64,000 bases of DNA from JABFRJ01 sp031374735 (GCA_031374735.1 JANMGQ010000226.1:6646-70645); one strand, 5' to 3'; positions 8,686 through 18,268 are shown, numbered from the stretch's first letter. Numbers and translations are program-made. Notes: generated by a model from the letters alone, not told the origin.

Positions 8686-8845
8686 CAACGCCGTAATTTG
8701 GGACGGTCAATACTGTCGCTCGCTGGTGTGAGTATCCGCGCTGGCTTCGAAGTTGCCTTGGCACCTCGGCGTCAATCCAGCCGGGCATGGGCTTTGCACA
8801 GCTGGGAACTCGTCCCTGTGCCAAATTCAGACAGCGCTGCGCCCC

Positions 8846-9625
8846 ATGAACCTGTCCGCCTTGATCGCCGCTGCATATGTCGAAGTCCAGCGGACCACGG
8901 GGCGCAAACCGTCGCTGACGTCGCGCATCAATCGGGTGCTGCATCGCCCGGTCGAGCCGGATTTCGCGGCGCTGCGCCATTTCGTGCCACCAACAGGCAC
9001 ATGTTACGTCGATATCGGCGCCAATCGCGGCGAGACGGTCGCATCGACACGACTGTTTTTACCAGATGTGCCCATCGTGGCATTCGAGCCGAACCCGGTG
9101 CTGCACCCCATCATCGAGGCCCGCAATCGCGCCGACCGCGCCCTGACGCTGCAGCGCGTCGGTCTTTCCGACAAGCCCGGCAGCTTCGACTTGCATGTGC
9201 CCTACTACAAGGGCGTCCCCTTTGACGGGCTCGCCTCTTTCCGGCGCGAGGAAGCGGCGACCTGGCTCAACCGCGACCGGCTGTTTGGCTTCCATCCGAA
9301 GCATCAGGACATCAGGACGTTCACCTGCGATGTCTCGACGCTGGACGCCTTTGACCTCAGGCCATCGATGATCAAGATCGATGTGCAGGGGCTCGAGCCG
9401 GCCGTGATCCGTGGGGGCCGCGCGACGATTGCCGCCCACTTGCCGGCTATTCTGATGGAAAACAACGACCCTGCGCGCGACGGCGCTGATCTGCTTTCGC
9501 TTGGTTACCTGGCCTATGCGTGGGAGGGCGAGCGTATGGTCCAGAGCGCAACGGACGCGCTTAATACGTTTTACATTCACCCAGCCAATCGGGGTGCATT
9601 CTCGGCGGCGATTTTTGGGCCTTGA
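8846..9625 (+). CDS. FkbM family SAM-dependent methyltransferase
   Basis: A 259-residue Rossmann methyltransferase. The SAM-binding motif I is YVDIGANRGETVAS, followed by the acidic strand end VAFEPNP and the FkbM signature TLDAFDLRPSMIKIDVQGLEPAVIRGG; LMENN near the end is also typical. FkbM enzymes O-methylate sugars, polyketides or lipids, and in rhizobia often sit in surface-polysaccharide loci. The ATG at 8846 is preferred to the longer frame from 8753, which adds non-family residues. Neighbours give no pathway. Confidence 0.85.
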   Translation: MNLSALIAAAYVEVQRTTGRKPSLTSRINRVLHRPVEPDFAALRHFVPPTGTCYVDIGANRGETVASTRLFLPDVPIVAFEPNPVLHPIIEARNRADRALTLQRVGLSDKPGSFDLHVPYYKGVPFDGLASFRREEAATWLNRDRLFGFHPKHQDIRTFTCDVSTLDAFDLRPSMIKIDVQGLEPAVIRGGRATIAAHLPAILMENNDPARDGADLLSLGYLAYAWEGERMVQSATDALNTFYIHPANRGAFSAAIFGP

Positions 9626-9640
9626 CTGAGCTGCTGCGGC

Positions 9641-12223
9641 TCATTCGCTGCGCGCAACGCGCACGCCGGCAATGTCCCACGCCTTCACGGTGCCATCGTC
9701 GCTGGCGACGATCACGCGCCGGCTGTCGGATGTGAACAGCAACGCGCGCACGGCACCAACTTTGACTGGAACAAGCGCCAGTTCACGACCTGATTTGAGA
9801 TCCCAAAGCTTGACGGTCCCATCCGCCGCGCCCGTGGCAAGTGTGTCGCCGTTGCCCGCATGTGCCAGCGCCGTGACCTTGGCATCGTGCGCTTTCAATG
9901 TCTTGCGCACGGAACTCGATAGCGTCGACCAGAGCCGCACCTGACCGTCGTCCGCGCCCGAGGCAAATGTCTTTCCATCCGACGCCACATCGAGAGCACT
10001 GACGGCGTCTTTGTGGCCCGTGTGCGTGCGCCGCCGCGAGAGGCTGTCGGCATTCCAGGAGCGGATGGTCTTGTCATTGCTGCCGGTCAGCAACCCATTG
10101 CGCTCGCCGACGTAGATCATAGCCGTGATGGGTTCCCGGTGCCCATCTCCTGATGTTGCCGGTGTCGACACGCCGCTCTTGCGATCTAGCAGCATCAGTT
10201 TGCCATCGCCACCGGCGACGGCAACACGATCCGTGTCGCCCGTGAAGGCTACGGCCGTCACGGAGCCATCCAGGCGGCGGGTCGAGGCGACGCGCTCGCC
10301 CTTCTCGATGTCCCACAGCGCCACGGTTCCATCGCTATGGGCTGTCACCAGCATCGAGCCTTGGATCACCGCTGCGATGGGTGGCGGCATGTTGGCTGCC
10401 GGGGCGACGGGCGCGGCTTGCGACGCGCCTGGGGCCACGGGCGCAACGGCCGACGGGGCAACCAGCGGGAACGTGCGCACAAGCGTGCCCGTTTCAATCT
10501 CGGTGATACGCGCCTGCGAATCGCTCCCGACGGTCACGAGACGCCGGCCGTCTGCCAACAAGGCCATGGCAATGACCGGCCCCCGGTGGGCTCCAAGTGA
10601 GGCCACCTGCCTCGGCTCGAGTTTGGTCGGCAGCGAGGCCGATGGCAGCGACGTTGTCTGCTTGGTCACGGACGACGCTTTGTCAGACGACGATTTCGAC
10701 GCGGTCGACTTCTCAGGCGGCCTAGCCGGCGATTGATGAGCCAGTTGGTTCTGATAGGCGACGGCAAGGCTCGCCACCGCAGCGCCAACACCGAGCTTGA
10801 ACAATAGCCCGCGCCAAGGCGGACGCAGGAAAAACAACGCCCGCGAGGCAAGTGAACCGCGCCGCTTTTTCGCCGGCACAGGAATGGGTCCATCGGCACG
10901 CGTGGCGGCACGTGCTTTGGACGGTGCCGGCTGTGGTTGCGGCGCAGATGGCGCCGACGGCTCGTGTGCCCGGGCAAGAGGTGGCGCTCCCGCGACCACT
11001 TGGGTCATCGGCGCGGGACCGTACCCCAATCCATGGCGGGGATTGGGCGCCGATGGCGGCGCAGCTACCGTCGCGGCCACCATCTGTGCTGAAGCCTGGG
11101 GCGCTGGCTTCACGGCCTCCAGCCGCGTTGCCAGCCGATCCGCCGGCGCAGCCGCGACCTTTGGCTTCTGGCTCTCGATGTAGTCGAGCAATTGTCCAGG
11201 CGCTTGCGGCACATCCGGCGGCAGCGGATGGGGTGCCGCGGGCAGCGGCGCCACGTCGACAACAAGCTCCGGTATCGGCGCTGGCGCGGCCTGTTTGCGC
11301 AGGCCAAGACCCAACGTCATGCGCGGCTTGGCCGCCGGCGGCTTTTCGGGCTGCGTCAACAGGGGGCCGCGCCAAGCTGCGATCGACTGTGGCCGCTCCT
11401 GCGGCTCCACCTTCAACGCATGATCGATCGCCGCCAGGAAACCTGGTCGAAACGAGCCAATCGCCGCTTCACGCGCAGGCAGATACTCTTCCTTCATCTT
11501 GCGCGCGGGGCTGTCCGGCGGACGCTTGCCGGTGACGGCCTGATAGAGCGTCGCACCAAGTGCGTAGATATCCGTCCAGGGGCCCTGATTGCTGGTGGTC
11601 GACGCGTATTGCTCATAGGGGCTATAGCCCGGCTTCACGAGCGCGCTCACGGTGCGCGACTGGTGCGCGATCTCGCCACGCGCCGAGCCGAAATCGATCA
11701 AGACCGGCGACTTGTCCTTGCGGACTATGATGTTGTCGGGCGCGATGTCGCGGTGCAGGTAATCGCTCTTGTGGATCAATTCGAGCGCCGAAAGCAGCGG
11801 CTCGATCAGCGCATCCAGCTCGGCTTGTCGGGGCGCGCGTTTCAGGTCCTTGAGCCAATGGCGCAAGCTGACGCCCTCTTCCCACTGGAGGACCATGTAG
11901 CCGGTCTTGTTGGCGCGAAAATAACGGAACACGCGCACGATGTTTGGGTGCTCGAACTTGGCGAGCGTCTGCGCTTCCTCGATGAAGCGATCCAGGCCCC
12001 ACTTGTAGTCGCCCGCGACATCCTTGGAGCGCGGCACAGCATCGACGTCGTCGATGCGGGCAGCATATTCGCTTGGGAAATATTCCTTGATCGTGACCTT
12101 GCGCTGCAGCGGGATCTCTTCGGCGAGGTACGTGATCCCGAATCCGCCGGCGCCCAGCACACGACGGATCTTATAGTCCTTCTCCAGGATCGTTTCGCTC
12201 GGCAGCGCGAGCAGGTTCGTCAT
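9641..12223 (-). CDS. Membrane Ser/Thr protein kinase with C-terminal seven-bladed WD40 propeller
   Basis: An 860-residue PknB-type kinase. Residues 15-310 form the kinase: glycine loop LGAGGFGITY, ATP-anchoring Lys46 in VTIKEYF, catalytic loop HRDIAPDN (Asp159, Asn164), metal-binding DFG at 177-179, and GYSPYEQY in the activation segment. A Pro/Ala-rich linker (about 320-480) leads to one transmembrane helix (LLFKLGVGAAVASLAVAY), then seven WD40-like repeats, so the propeller should face the periplasm. GGGGAGA lies upstream of the ATG at 12223; the frame is open to 12298. It probably senses an envelope signal through the propeller. Its targets are unknown. Confidence 0.9.
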   Translation of the reverse strand: MTNLLALPSETILEKDYKIRRVLGAGGFGITYLAEEIPLQRKVTIKEYFPSEYAARIDDVDAVPRSKDVAGDYKWGLDRFIEEAQTLAKFEHPNIVRVFRYFRANKTGYMVLQWEEGVSLRHWLKDLKRAPRQAELDALIEPLLSALELIHKSDYLHRDIAPDNIIVRKDKSPVLIDFGSARGEIAHQSRTVSALVKPGYSPYEQYASTTSNQGPWTDIYALGATLYQAVTGKRPPDSPARKMKEEYLPAREAAIGSFRPGFLAAIDHALKVEPQERPQSIAAWRGPLLTQPEKPPAAKPRMTLGLGLRKQAAPAPIPELVVDVAPLPAAPHPLPPDVPQAPGQLLDYIESQKPKVAAAPADRLATRLEAVKPAPQASAQMVAATVAAPPSAPNPRHGLGYGPAPMTQVVAGAPPLARAHEPSAPSAPQPQPAPSKARAATRADGPIPVPAKKRRGSLASRALFFLRPPWRGLLFKLGVGAAVASLAVAYQNQLAHQSPARPPEKSTASKSSSDKASSVTKQTTSLPSASLPTKLEPRQVASLGAHRGPVIAMALLADGRRLVTVGSDSQARITEIETGTLVRTFPLVAPSAVAPVAPGASQAAPVAPAANMPPPIAAVIQGSMLVTAHSDGTVALWDIEKGERVASTRRLDGSVTAVAFTGDTDRVAVAGGDGKLMLLDRKSGVSTPATSGDGHREPITAMIYVGERNGLLTGSNDKTIRSWNADSLSRRRTHTGHKDAVSALDVASDGKTFASGADDGQVRLWSTLSSSVRKTLKAHDAKVTALAHAGNGDTLATGAADGTVKLWDLKSGRELALVPVKVGAVRALLFTSDSRRVIVASDDGTVKAWDIAGVRVARSE

Positions 12224-12488
12224 CGCGCGTTCGTCTCCCCTCGCCAGCGTCAACGGCCGGCACCGATTCCGGCGATCGATGCCCCAGGCCTTTAACACGC
12301 ATCACGTCCCTAACGCATCGCGTCAGACACAGGCAAGAATGTGGCGGCAACAGGTTTTCGCCTGTGCGCCGGCTGGCGCGGTGCGCCACGGCCTCAGGCA
12401 CGCTTTGAGCAGGCAATGCCGAAATGCATTGCCAAAGTCCTCGCGAAGACGGCATGGCGACGCCATCTGCGACACTGAGCACAGGTAT

Positions 12489-12968
12489 ATGTCGGTTACG
12501 GCACACATGGATTGCGACGAGGCCGCGCTGTCCCGACTCGCGGCGGTGTTGGCGCTGAAACTCGTGACCGGAGATTGCATCGCGCTCCACGGCGATCTCG
12601 GTGCAGGCAAGACGACGTTCGCGCGCGCCTTCATTCGCGCCGCCCTGGGAGAGCCAGAGGCCGAGGTGCCGAGTCCGACATTTCCGATCGAACAGCAATA
12701 CGACGCACCGCGGGGCCTCATCGCGCACTATGACCTCTATCGCCTCTCGGGCGCAGATGAACTCGAGGGCATCGGTTTCTTCGAAACGCAACCGCGAGCG
12801 CTGACGCTGATCGAATGGCCGGAGCGGGCGCAAGAGGCACTGCCCCTCGACCGGCTGGACGTGATGCTGTCCGCTGGCGCAACAGCTGACAGTCGGCATG
12901 TGGCGTTACATGCCCAAGGCGCAATAGCCGCGCGCGTGGCCGCGGCTTTGGCACCAGGGCAGCTGTGA
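12489..12968 (+). CDS. tsaE: tRNA threonylcarbamoyladenosine biosynthesis ATPase TsaE
   Basis: The ATPase that works with TsaB and TsaD to make t6A37 in ANN-decoding tRNAs. The 159-residue protein shows Walker A (GDLGAGKTTFARAF), the switch-like VPSPTFPIEQQYD, YDLYRLSGADELEGIGFFE and the closing LIEWPER. The ATG at 12489 gives the usual TsaE length; the longer frame from 12279 overlaps the kinase promoter region. In many Alphaproteobacteria tsaE is followed by, or fused to, an AmgK-type sugar kinase and murU; here AmgK is absent and a RIO-type kinase occupies that place. Confidence 0.92.
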   Translation: MSVTAHMDCDEAALSRLAAVLALKLVTGDCIALHGDLGAGKTTFARAFIRAALGEPEAEVPSPTFPIEQQYDAPRGLIAHYDLYRLSGADELEGIGFFETQPRALTLIEWPERAQEALPLDRLDVMLSAGATADSRHVALHAQGAIAARVAAALAPGQL

Positions 12969-13041
12969 CATGCCGCATTTGACGCCGCGCGCAGTGTCGG
13001 GCACGATGACGCATCGAAAGCGCAAACAAGGAGCACGCCCC

Positions 13042-13101
13042 ATGGCCGACCGTCTCGCCACTGGCAGGATGATCGCAGCGCTCCATGCCGCTTCGGTCTG
13101 A
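13042..13101 (+). CDS. Tiny ORF with good ribosome-binding site (possible leader peptide)
   Basis: AAGGAG at 13028-13033 precedes an ATG and 19 codons reading MADRLATGRMIAALHAASV. It lies in the 342-bp gap 12969-13310 between tsaE and the RIO-type kinase. A second short frame with AGGAGA upstream starts at 13244 and runs past the kinase start in another frame to 13357. Apart from these two frames I see nothing in the gap. Whether either is translated is unknown. Confidence 0.25.
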   Translation: MADRLATGRMIAALHAASV

Positions 13102-13310
13102 AGCCACCGCAACACCTCGGCGGGCAACCCGTCGTAACATCATCGCGTCACGTTGAAGCTATGCCCCTGTCCGCCGCGCAGGCCGCGCCGCACACGTTCT
13201 GTGAGGGTGCGGATGCACACGAACCAAAACAGGAGACCACCCCATGACCCAGCCGCTTCCCACTTTTCGCGCTGCGCCTCTGCCGCGGCCAACCCGGACA
13301 CAGCCACCAC

Positions 13311-14057
13311 ATGTCACAAGACAAAGCCCTGCCCGATGCCGTCACCAGCTTTATTGAGGAAGGCTGGATCACCGAGGTGCTGTTCCGCATAAAAAGCGGA
13401 AAGGAGGCGACCGTCTACTGCTGCGCCGCCGATCCGATCCGCGAGGTCGAATACTACGCGCTCAAGGTCTACACGCCGCCCGATCAACGCTCGTTCCGCA
13501 ATGCCGCGGTCTATCAGGAAAGCCGCTTCGATCGCTCCAGCCGGCAAGGGCGCGCGATGCACAACAAGTCAGCCAAAGGCCGCGAGATGCTGGCGAACCG
13601 ATGGCCGGCCGCCGAGTATGCCACGCTCGAAACACTGCATCGCACCGGCTGTGATGTGGCCGCGCCGATCGCACTCGGCAATGCGTCGCTGCTGATCGAA
13701 TTTATCGCGTCTGACGACGATGCCAGACAACCCGCGCCGCAATTGATGAAAGTGCGTTTCGACGCCGAGGACGCGGCCGTCGCTTACGCCCAGGCGCTGG
13801 CAGCCATCGAGCAGATGCTCGCGTCCCATGTGGTCCACGGCGATCTCTCGGCCTACAACATTCTCTACGCTGACGGGCGACTGCGCATCATCGACTTCCC
13901 CCAGGCCATCGACGCGCGGTTCAACTCCAACGCCGCTATGCTGCTCGAGCGCGACGTCGTGAACGTGTCGGGCTTTTTCGCTCGTCAAGGCTGCGCCACC
14001 AATCCCGCAGCGTTCAGCAAAGCGTTGTGGGATCGCTATCAACAAGCGCAAGTGTGA
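13311..14057 (+). CDS. RIO1-type atypical protein kinase
   Basis: A 248-residue RIO-family kinase. The nucleotide loop SGKEATVYCC, the Lys in YYALKVYTP, the catalytic loop VVHGDLSAYNILY (His-Gly-Asp-x-Ser-x-x-Asn is the RIO1 signature) and the metal-binding Asp in RIIDFPQAID are all intact, so it is probably active. RIO1 proteins in eukaryotes and archaea act in small-subunit ribosome maturation; bacterial members are poorly characterised. It sits between tsaE and murU, where relatives usually carry the AmgK sugar kinase. The ATG at 13311 is the first in frame after the gap. Confidence 0.88.
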   Translation: MSQDKALPDAVTSFIEEGWITEVLFRIKSGKEATVYCCAADPIREVEYYALKVYTPPDQRSFRNAAVYQESRFDRSSRQGRAMHNKSAKGREMLANRWPAAEYATLETLHRTGCDVAAPIALGNASLLIEFIASDDDARQPAPQLMKVRFDAEDAAVAYAQALAAIEQMLASHVVHGDLSAYNILYADGRLRIIDFPQAIDARFNSNAAMLLERDVVNVSGFFARQGCATNPAAFSKALWDRYQQAQV

Positions 14058-14140
14058 GACCACAGAAATTCGCAATGTGAACGATCAATTCGTCCTTCAA
14101 GCCATGCAGTTACCAACACCGACCGTACACGTAGCTGCCC

Positions 14141-14217
14141 GTCACCCGCCCCCCACTGTTTCGCGCATTCGCGTGGGAGGGCACCTTCCCCCCTTGCAAG
14201 GGCAAGCGGAGAGGGAA
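14141..14217. repeat. Degenerate REP-like GC-rich repeat
   Basis: Read on the minus strand this runs ccctctccgcttgcccttgc ... gggggcgggtgac, resembling a degenerate copy of the CCCTCTCCCCnnnGGGGAGAGGG...GGGTGAGGG repeat common between genes in Hyphomicrobiales. The match is by eye and from memory. Confidence 0.35.
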
Positions 14218-14336
14218 AGTGCGCCGTTTCCGCATTGAGACCTGCTGATGAGACCGCAGAAGATATGCACAGCCCCCTTGGGAATCAGCCTCGCCGGCGC
14301 GTGACGCTGCGGGGGCGAGCGGCTATCCAGCATCCT

Positions 14337-15056
14337 ATGAGCTGGACACCCGACATCGCCATGGTGCTCGCCGCCGGCCTTGGCACGCGCATGCGCCCGC
14401 TGACCGACACACTGCCAAAGCCGCTGGTGCGGCTCGGTGACCGTGCGTTGATCGATCATGTGCTGGATCGCGTCGCGGCGGCCGGCGTGCCGCGCGCAGT
14501 GGTCAACGTGCACCACAAGGCCGATGCGCTGGAAGGCTATGTGTGCGCGCGCATTGTCCCTGAGATCGTCATCTCAGATGAGCGCGATGCGCTGCTCGAA
14601 ACCGGCGGCGGAACGAAGCGCGCGCTGCCGCTGCTCGGCACGCGGCCATTTCTCGTGCTCAACTCCGACAGCGTCTGGATCGAAGGCGCAGACCAGAATC
14701 TGAAGCGCCTGTTTGCGGCCTGGGACGGAGACCACATGGATTGCCTGCTGATGCTGGCGTTGGCGTCATCCGCAGTCGGATATTCCGGCAAGGGCGATTT
14801 CTCCCACGAGGCCGATGGGCGCATCCGCCGCCGCCGCGCCGACGAGAGCGTGCCGTTCGTTTACACGGGCGTGCAGATCGTGCACCCGCGCCTCTTCGCC
14901 GATGCGCCGGAGGGTGCCTTTTCGTTCAACACGCTGTGGAGCCGCGCTATGCTGCAGGGCCGCGCCTATGCCATGCGCATGAACGGGTTGTGGCTGCATG
15001 TGGGCTCGCCCACTGAACTCGCCGCAGCCGAATCCACGCTGAGGGCCGACGCATGA
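14337..15056 (+). CDS. MurU-like sugar-1-phosphate nucleotidyltransferase
   Basis: A 239-residue nucleotidyltransferase with the signature MVLAAGLGTRMRPLTDTLPKPLVRLG, the LLETGGGTKRALPLL loop and the metal-binding Asp in VLNSDSVWIEG. Position and length match MurU, which makes UDP-N-acetylmuramic acid from MurNAc-1-phosphate in cell-wall recycling. MurU normally depends on AmgK to supply the sugar phosphate; no AmgK gene is adjacent. The ATG at 14337 is preferred because the motif begins seven residues later. The stop overlaps the addB start (ATGA), indicating translational coupling. Confidence 0.85.
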   Translation: MSWTPDIAMVLAAGLGTRMRPLTDTLPKPLVRLGDRALIDHVLDRVAAAGVPRAVVNVHHKADALEGYVCARIVPEIVISDERDALLETGGGTKRALPLLGTRPFLVLNSDSVWIEGADQNLKRLFAAWDGDHMDCLLMLALASSAVGYSGKGDFSHEADGRIRRRRADESVPFVYTGVQIVHPRLFADAPEGAFSFNTLWSRAMLQGRAYAMRMNGLWLHVGSPTELAAAESTLRADA

Positions 15057-18000
15057 GCAGCCCCAACATATTCACCGTGCCGCCGGGCTTGCCGTTTCTG
15101 CGCACGCTCGCGGACGCACTGCTGGACGGTCATCTGCCATCGCCCGGCGGGCCAAAGCCGTCACCGATTTCGCTCGCGGGCTACACCCTGCTGCTGCCGA
15201 CGCGGCGCGCGACGCGGGCACTGCAAGAGGCGTTTCTCGCCGCGTCCGGCGGCAAGGCTATGCTGATGCCGAAGATCCGGCCCATCGGCGAGGGCGTCGA
15301 AGAGCTGACCTTGCTCGCAGGGGCCGCGGGTCTCGGCGATCTCGGTCCCGATAGTGCAGATATCCCTCCGGCCATGAGCGAATTGCAGCGCCGCCTCGTG
15401 TTGACGGAACTCGTGTTGCAGTGGTCGCGCGCGTTGCGTCAGCCATCTGACGATCCAGCCGGATATCTCGACGATAGTGTCGCGGCCGGTGCCAATACGC
15501 CGGCGCAAGCAGCTAAGCTTGCGACCGAACTCGCGCGCCTGATGGACATGGTCGAGACCGAAGGCGCGAGCCTTGACGGCCTCGACAAGCTCGTGCCGGA
15601 GGATTTCTCCGAGCACTGGAAGAAGACGCTGGCGTTTCTCGAAATCGTTGTTTCGATCTGGCCGCAATATCTCGACGCCCACCAGCGCCTGTCGCCAATG
15701 GACAGGCGCAATCGCGTCTTGCGGCTGGAGGCAGCGCGGCTGGCTGCGATGCCGCCCGCGGGGCCAGTGATCGTTGCGGGTGTTACGGGTAGTATTCCAG
15801 CCGCCGCCGAGTTGATGAAAGTCGTGGCAGCTCTTGCGAACGGCGCCATCGTGCTGCCCGGCCTCGATCAGGCGATCGATGACGAGAGTTTTGCCCTCGT
15901 TGCAAAGCAGCATCCGGACCATCCTCAATATGGGTTGGCGAAACTGCTCGCCTCGCTTGGCATAGGCCGGCGCGATGTGGGTGTCCTTGGGCAACTTCCG
16001 CGCAGCGGATATGCGCGCGCGGCAATGCTTGGCGAAGCCTTGCGGCCAGCCGCGACGACCGATCAGTGGCATCATCTCGCGCGGGCCATGTCGGCCGACG
16101 AGGCCGTGTCCGCTCTTGCCGGCGTGCACATGATCACGACGCCAACCGCGCAGGATGAAGCCGAGGTGGCAGCGCTCATTCTGCGCAAAGCGATCGAGAC
16201 GCCGGGCAAGACGGCAGCACTCGTCTCGCCGGATCGTCTGCTGGCGCGGCGCGTCGGCGTGCGCTTGGCGGCCATGGGCGTGCAGGTGGACGACTCAGCT
16301 GGTCGTCCCTTCGGCAAGACGGTGTCCGGCGCCTTTCTGGATCTCGCGATCGAAGCTGTCGCGCAAGAATTTGCGCCCGCCGCCACGATGGCCCTGCTGA
16401 AGCATCCGCTGACGCGGCTTGGTATGTCGGCGCGCGACATCCGCCGCGCCGCGCGCTATCTCGAACTCGGTGCGTTTCGCGCGCTGTATCTCGGCCGTGG
16501 TCTTGATGGCATCGATCTCGCGCTCGAACGCGCGGCGCAGGAAGCCGTCGGCGACAGTGATGTCAGCGTGCCGCGCTCGCGCGCCGTCAGGCGCTTGTGG
16601 GAGGCCGATTGGCAAGCCGCGCGCGAACTCGTGGCCAAACTGAAGGACGCTTATGCGCCGTGGCTCGATCTGTGTGCGGCAGAAGGTGCGCAGCCGTTGC
16701 AGGCGCTCGCAAAGGCGCATGTCGATGTTGCCGAAGCGTTGGCTAAGCTGCCAGACGAGAAGGTGGACGCTTCATCCGGTGAAGCCGGCAGCGACGCCGC
16801 GGCTGACAAAAAGCAGAACCAACCCCTCTGGGACGGCGAAGCCGGCTTGGCCGCGCAAACATTCTTCACCGGCTTGCTCGATCCTGACTTGCGCGCACCC
16901 GCTCTCGAACCCTCGGACTACGCTGATTTCTATCGCGGCTTGATCGCGGGCGAGAACGTGCGGCCGCGACACGCGTTGCATCCGCGCGTGTTCATCTGGG
17001 GACCGTTTGAAGCGCGTCTGCAACAGCCCGACATCGTCGTGCTGGGTTCGCTCAATGATGGCACGTGGCCGGAGGCCGCCGATCCCGGCCCCTGGCTCAA
17101 TCGCCCGATGCGTTCGCAGCTCGGATTGCCATCGCCGGAAGAGCGCATCGGCGCCATGGCGCACGACTTCACGCAGTTGCTCGGCGCCGAGACGGTGTAT
17201 CTGACGCGGGCGGAAAAAATCGGCGGTGTGCCGACGGTGCCGTCGCGCTGGCTCATGCGTCTGAGCGCGTTGCTCGACGGCTTGAAAGCGCCACATGCGC
17301 TTGCGTCGGACGAGCCGTGGCTCGCTTGGGCACGCGCACGCGAAGTGTCGGGCAAAGGCTCACCTGTCTCAGCGCCGGCACCCTGCCCAGCTGTGAAGCT
17401 GCGCCCGCGCAAACTTTCGGTGACATCGATCGAACGTTGGCTCGCCAACCCCTATGCGATCTATGCGCAGCACGTGCTGGAGCTTGAGGCGCTGCCGCCC
17501 TTGGGCATGCCGCCAGATGCGCGTCTGCGCGGCGCCATCATCCACGACGCCTTGAGCCGCTTTGCCAAGCGCCACCCGGATGCTTTGCCGGCAGATATCG
17601 CAGCGGCGCTGTCACGCGAGGCGGCTGGCGTGCTCGAAACTTTTGCGGCGCACCCGCGCATCGCAGCCTTCTGGCGGCCACGCTTTGATCGGTTTGCCGC
17701 TTGGTTCGGCGAAACAGAGCCGGCGCGGCGCATTGGCGTGACGCGGGTCGTGTCCGAAATCACGGGCAAGCATGTGATGGCCGCGCCGTTCGCCCCGTTC
17801 ACGCTGACCGCGCGCGCTGACCGATTTGACATCGGCGAAGCCAGTCTCGCCATCTACGACTACAAGACCGGCACGGCGCCCTCGGGGAAAGCCGTCGAGA
17901 GCGGACAATCGCCGCAATTGCTGCTCGAAGCGCTGGTCGCGCGGGTGAACGGGTTCGGCACCGTCCCGCCGCTGCCGGTGCAGCAGCTGACCTATATTCG

Positions 18001-18247
18001 CGCGACCGGCGGCGAGCCGCCCGGCAAGGAGACGTCTCTGAAGTTCGACGACCTCGACGCGCTGGTCACGCGCACGGCTCAGGGCCTCGAAGCTCTGATC
18101 GCGGCCTACGACGACATCCGCACACCCTATCGCGCCCTGCGGCGGGCGAGCCTCAAGAACGCCTATGGCTTCGACGATTTCGCCCACCTCGCGCGCGTGG
18201 CGGAATGGTCGGGCGGCGAGGACAACGGCGAAGAGCAGGTCGGGTAA
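15053..18247 (+). CDS. addB: Double-strand break repair protein AddB
   Basis: A 1064-residue alphaproteobacterial AddB, the subunit that pairs with the AddA helicase-nuclease to process DNA ends for RecA. The N-terminal inactivated helicase region shows LLLPTRRATRALQEAFL and a VAGVTGSIPAAAELMKV strand. The C-terminal RecB-type nuclease domain shows KLSVTSIERWLANPYAIYA, LRGAIIHDALSRF and the catalytic IYDYKTGTAPS (around residue 936), so nuclease activity is probably kept. The start overlaps murU by ATGA. addA, which normally follows directly, is missing: trpE(G) converges 21 bp after the stop. Confidence 0.93.
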   Translation: MSSPNIFTVPPGLPFLRTLADALLDGHLPSPGGPKPSPISLAGYTLLLPTRRATRALQEAFLAASGGKAMLMPKIRPIGEGVEELTLLAGAAGLGDLGPDSADIPPAMSELQRRLVLTELVLQWSRALRQPSDDPAGYLDDSVAAGANTPAQAAKLATELARLMDMVETEGASLDGLDKLVPEDFSEHWKKTLAFLEIVVSIWPQYLDAHQRLSPMDRRNRVLRLEAARLAAMPPAGPVIVAGVTGSIPAAAELMKVVAALANGAIVLPGLDQAIDDESFALVAKQHPDHPQYGLAKLLASLGIGRRDVGVLGQLPRSGYARAAMLGEALRPAATTDQWHHLARAMSADEAVSALAGVHMITTPTAQDEAEVAALILRKAIETPGKTAALVSPDRLLARRVGVRLAAMGVQVDDSAGRPFGKTVSGAFLDLAIEAVAQEFAPAATMALLKHPLTRLGMSARDIRRAARYLELGAFRALYLGRGLDGIDLALERAAQEAVGDSDVSVPRSRAVRRLWEADWQAARELVAKLKDAYAPWLDLCAAEGAQPLQALAKAHVDVAEALAKLPDEKVDASSGEAGSDAAADKKQNQPLWDGEAGLAAQTFFTGLLDPDLRAPALEPSDYADFYRGLIAGENVRPRHALHPRVFIWGPFEARLQQPDIVVLGSLNDGTWPEAADPGPWLNRPMRSQLGLPSPEERIGAMAHDFTQLLGAETVYLTRAEKIGGVPTVPSRWLMRLSALLDGLKAPHALASDEPWLAWARAREVSGKGSPVSAPAPCPAVKLRPRKLSVTSIERWLANPYAIYAQHVLELEALPPLGMPPDARLRGAIIHDALSRFAKRHPDALPADIAAALSREAAGVLETFAAHPRIAAFWRPRFDRFAAWFGETEPARRIGVTRVVSEITGKHVMAAPFAPFTLTARADRFDIGEASLAIYDYKTGTAPSGKAVESGQSPQLLLEALVARVNGFGTVPPLPVQQLTYIRATGGEPPGKETSLKFDDLDALVTRTAQGLEALIAAYDDIRTPYRALRRASLKNAYGFDDFAHLARVAEWSGGEDNGEEQVG

Positions 18248-18268
18248 GTGGCCCGCGCCTCAGGGCCG

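Noticed and set aside
11192..12295. 367-codon open frame on the plus strand
   Set aside because: Antisense to the kinase gene; the translation is rich in Arg, Asp and His with no recognisable domain.
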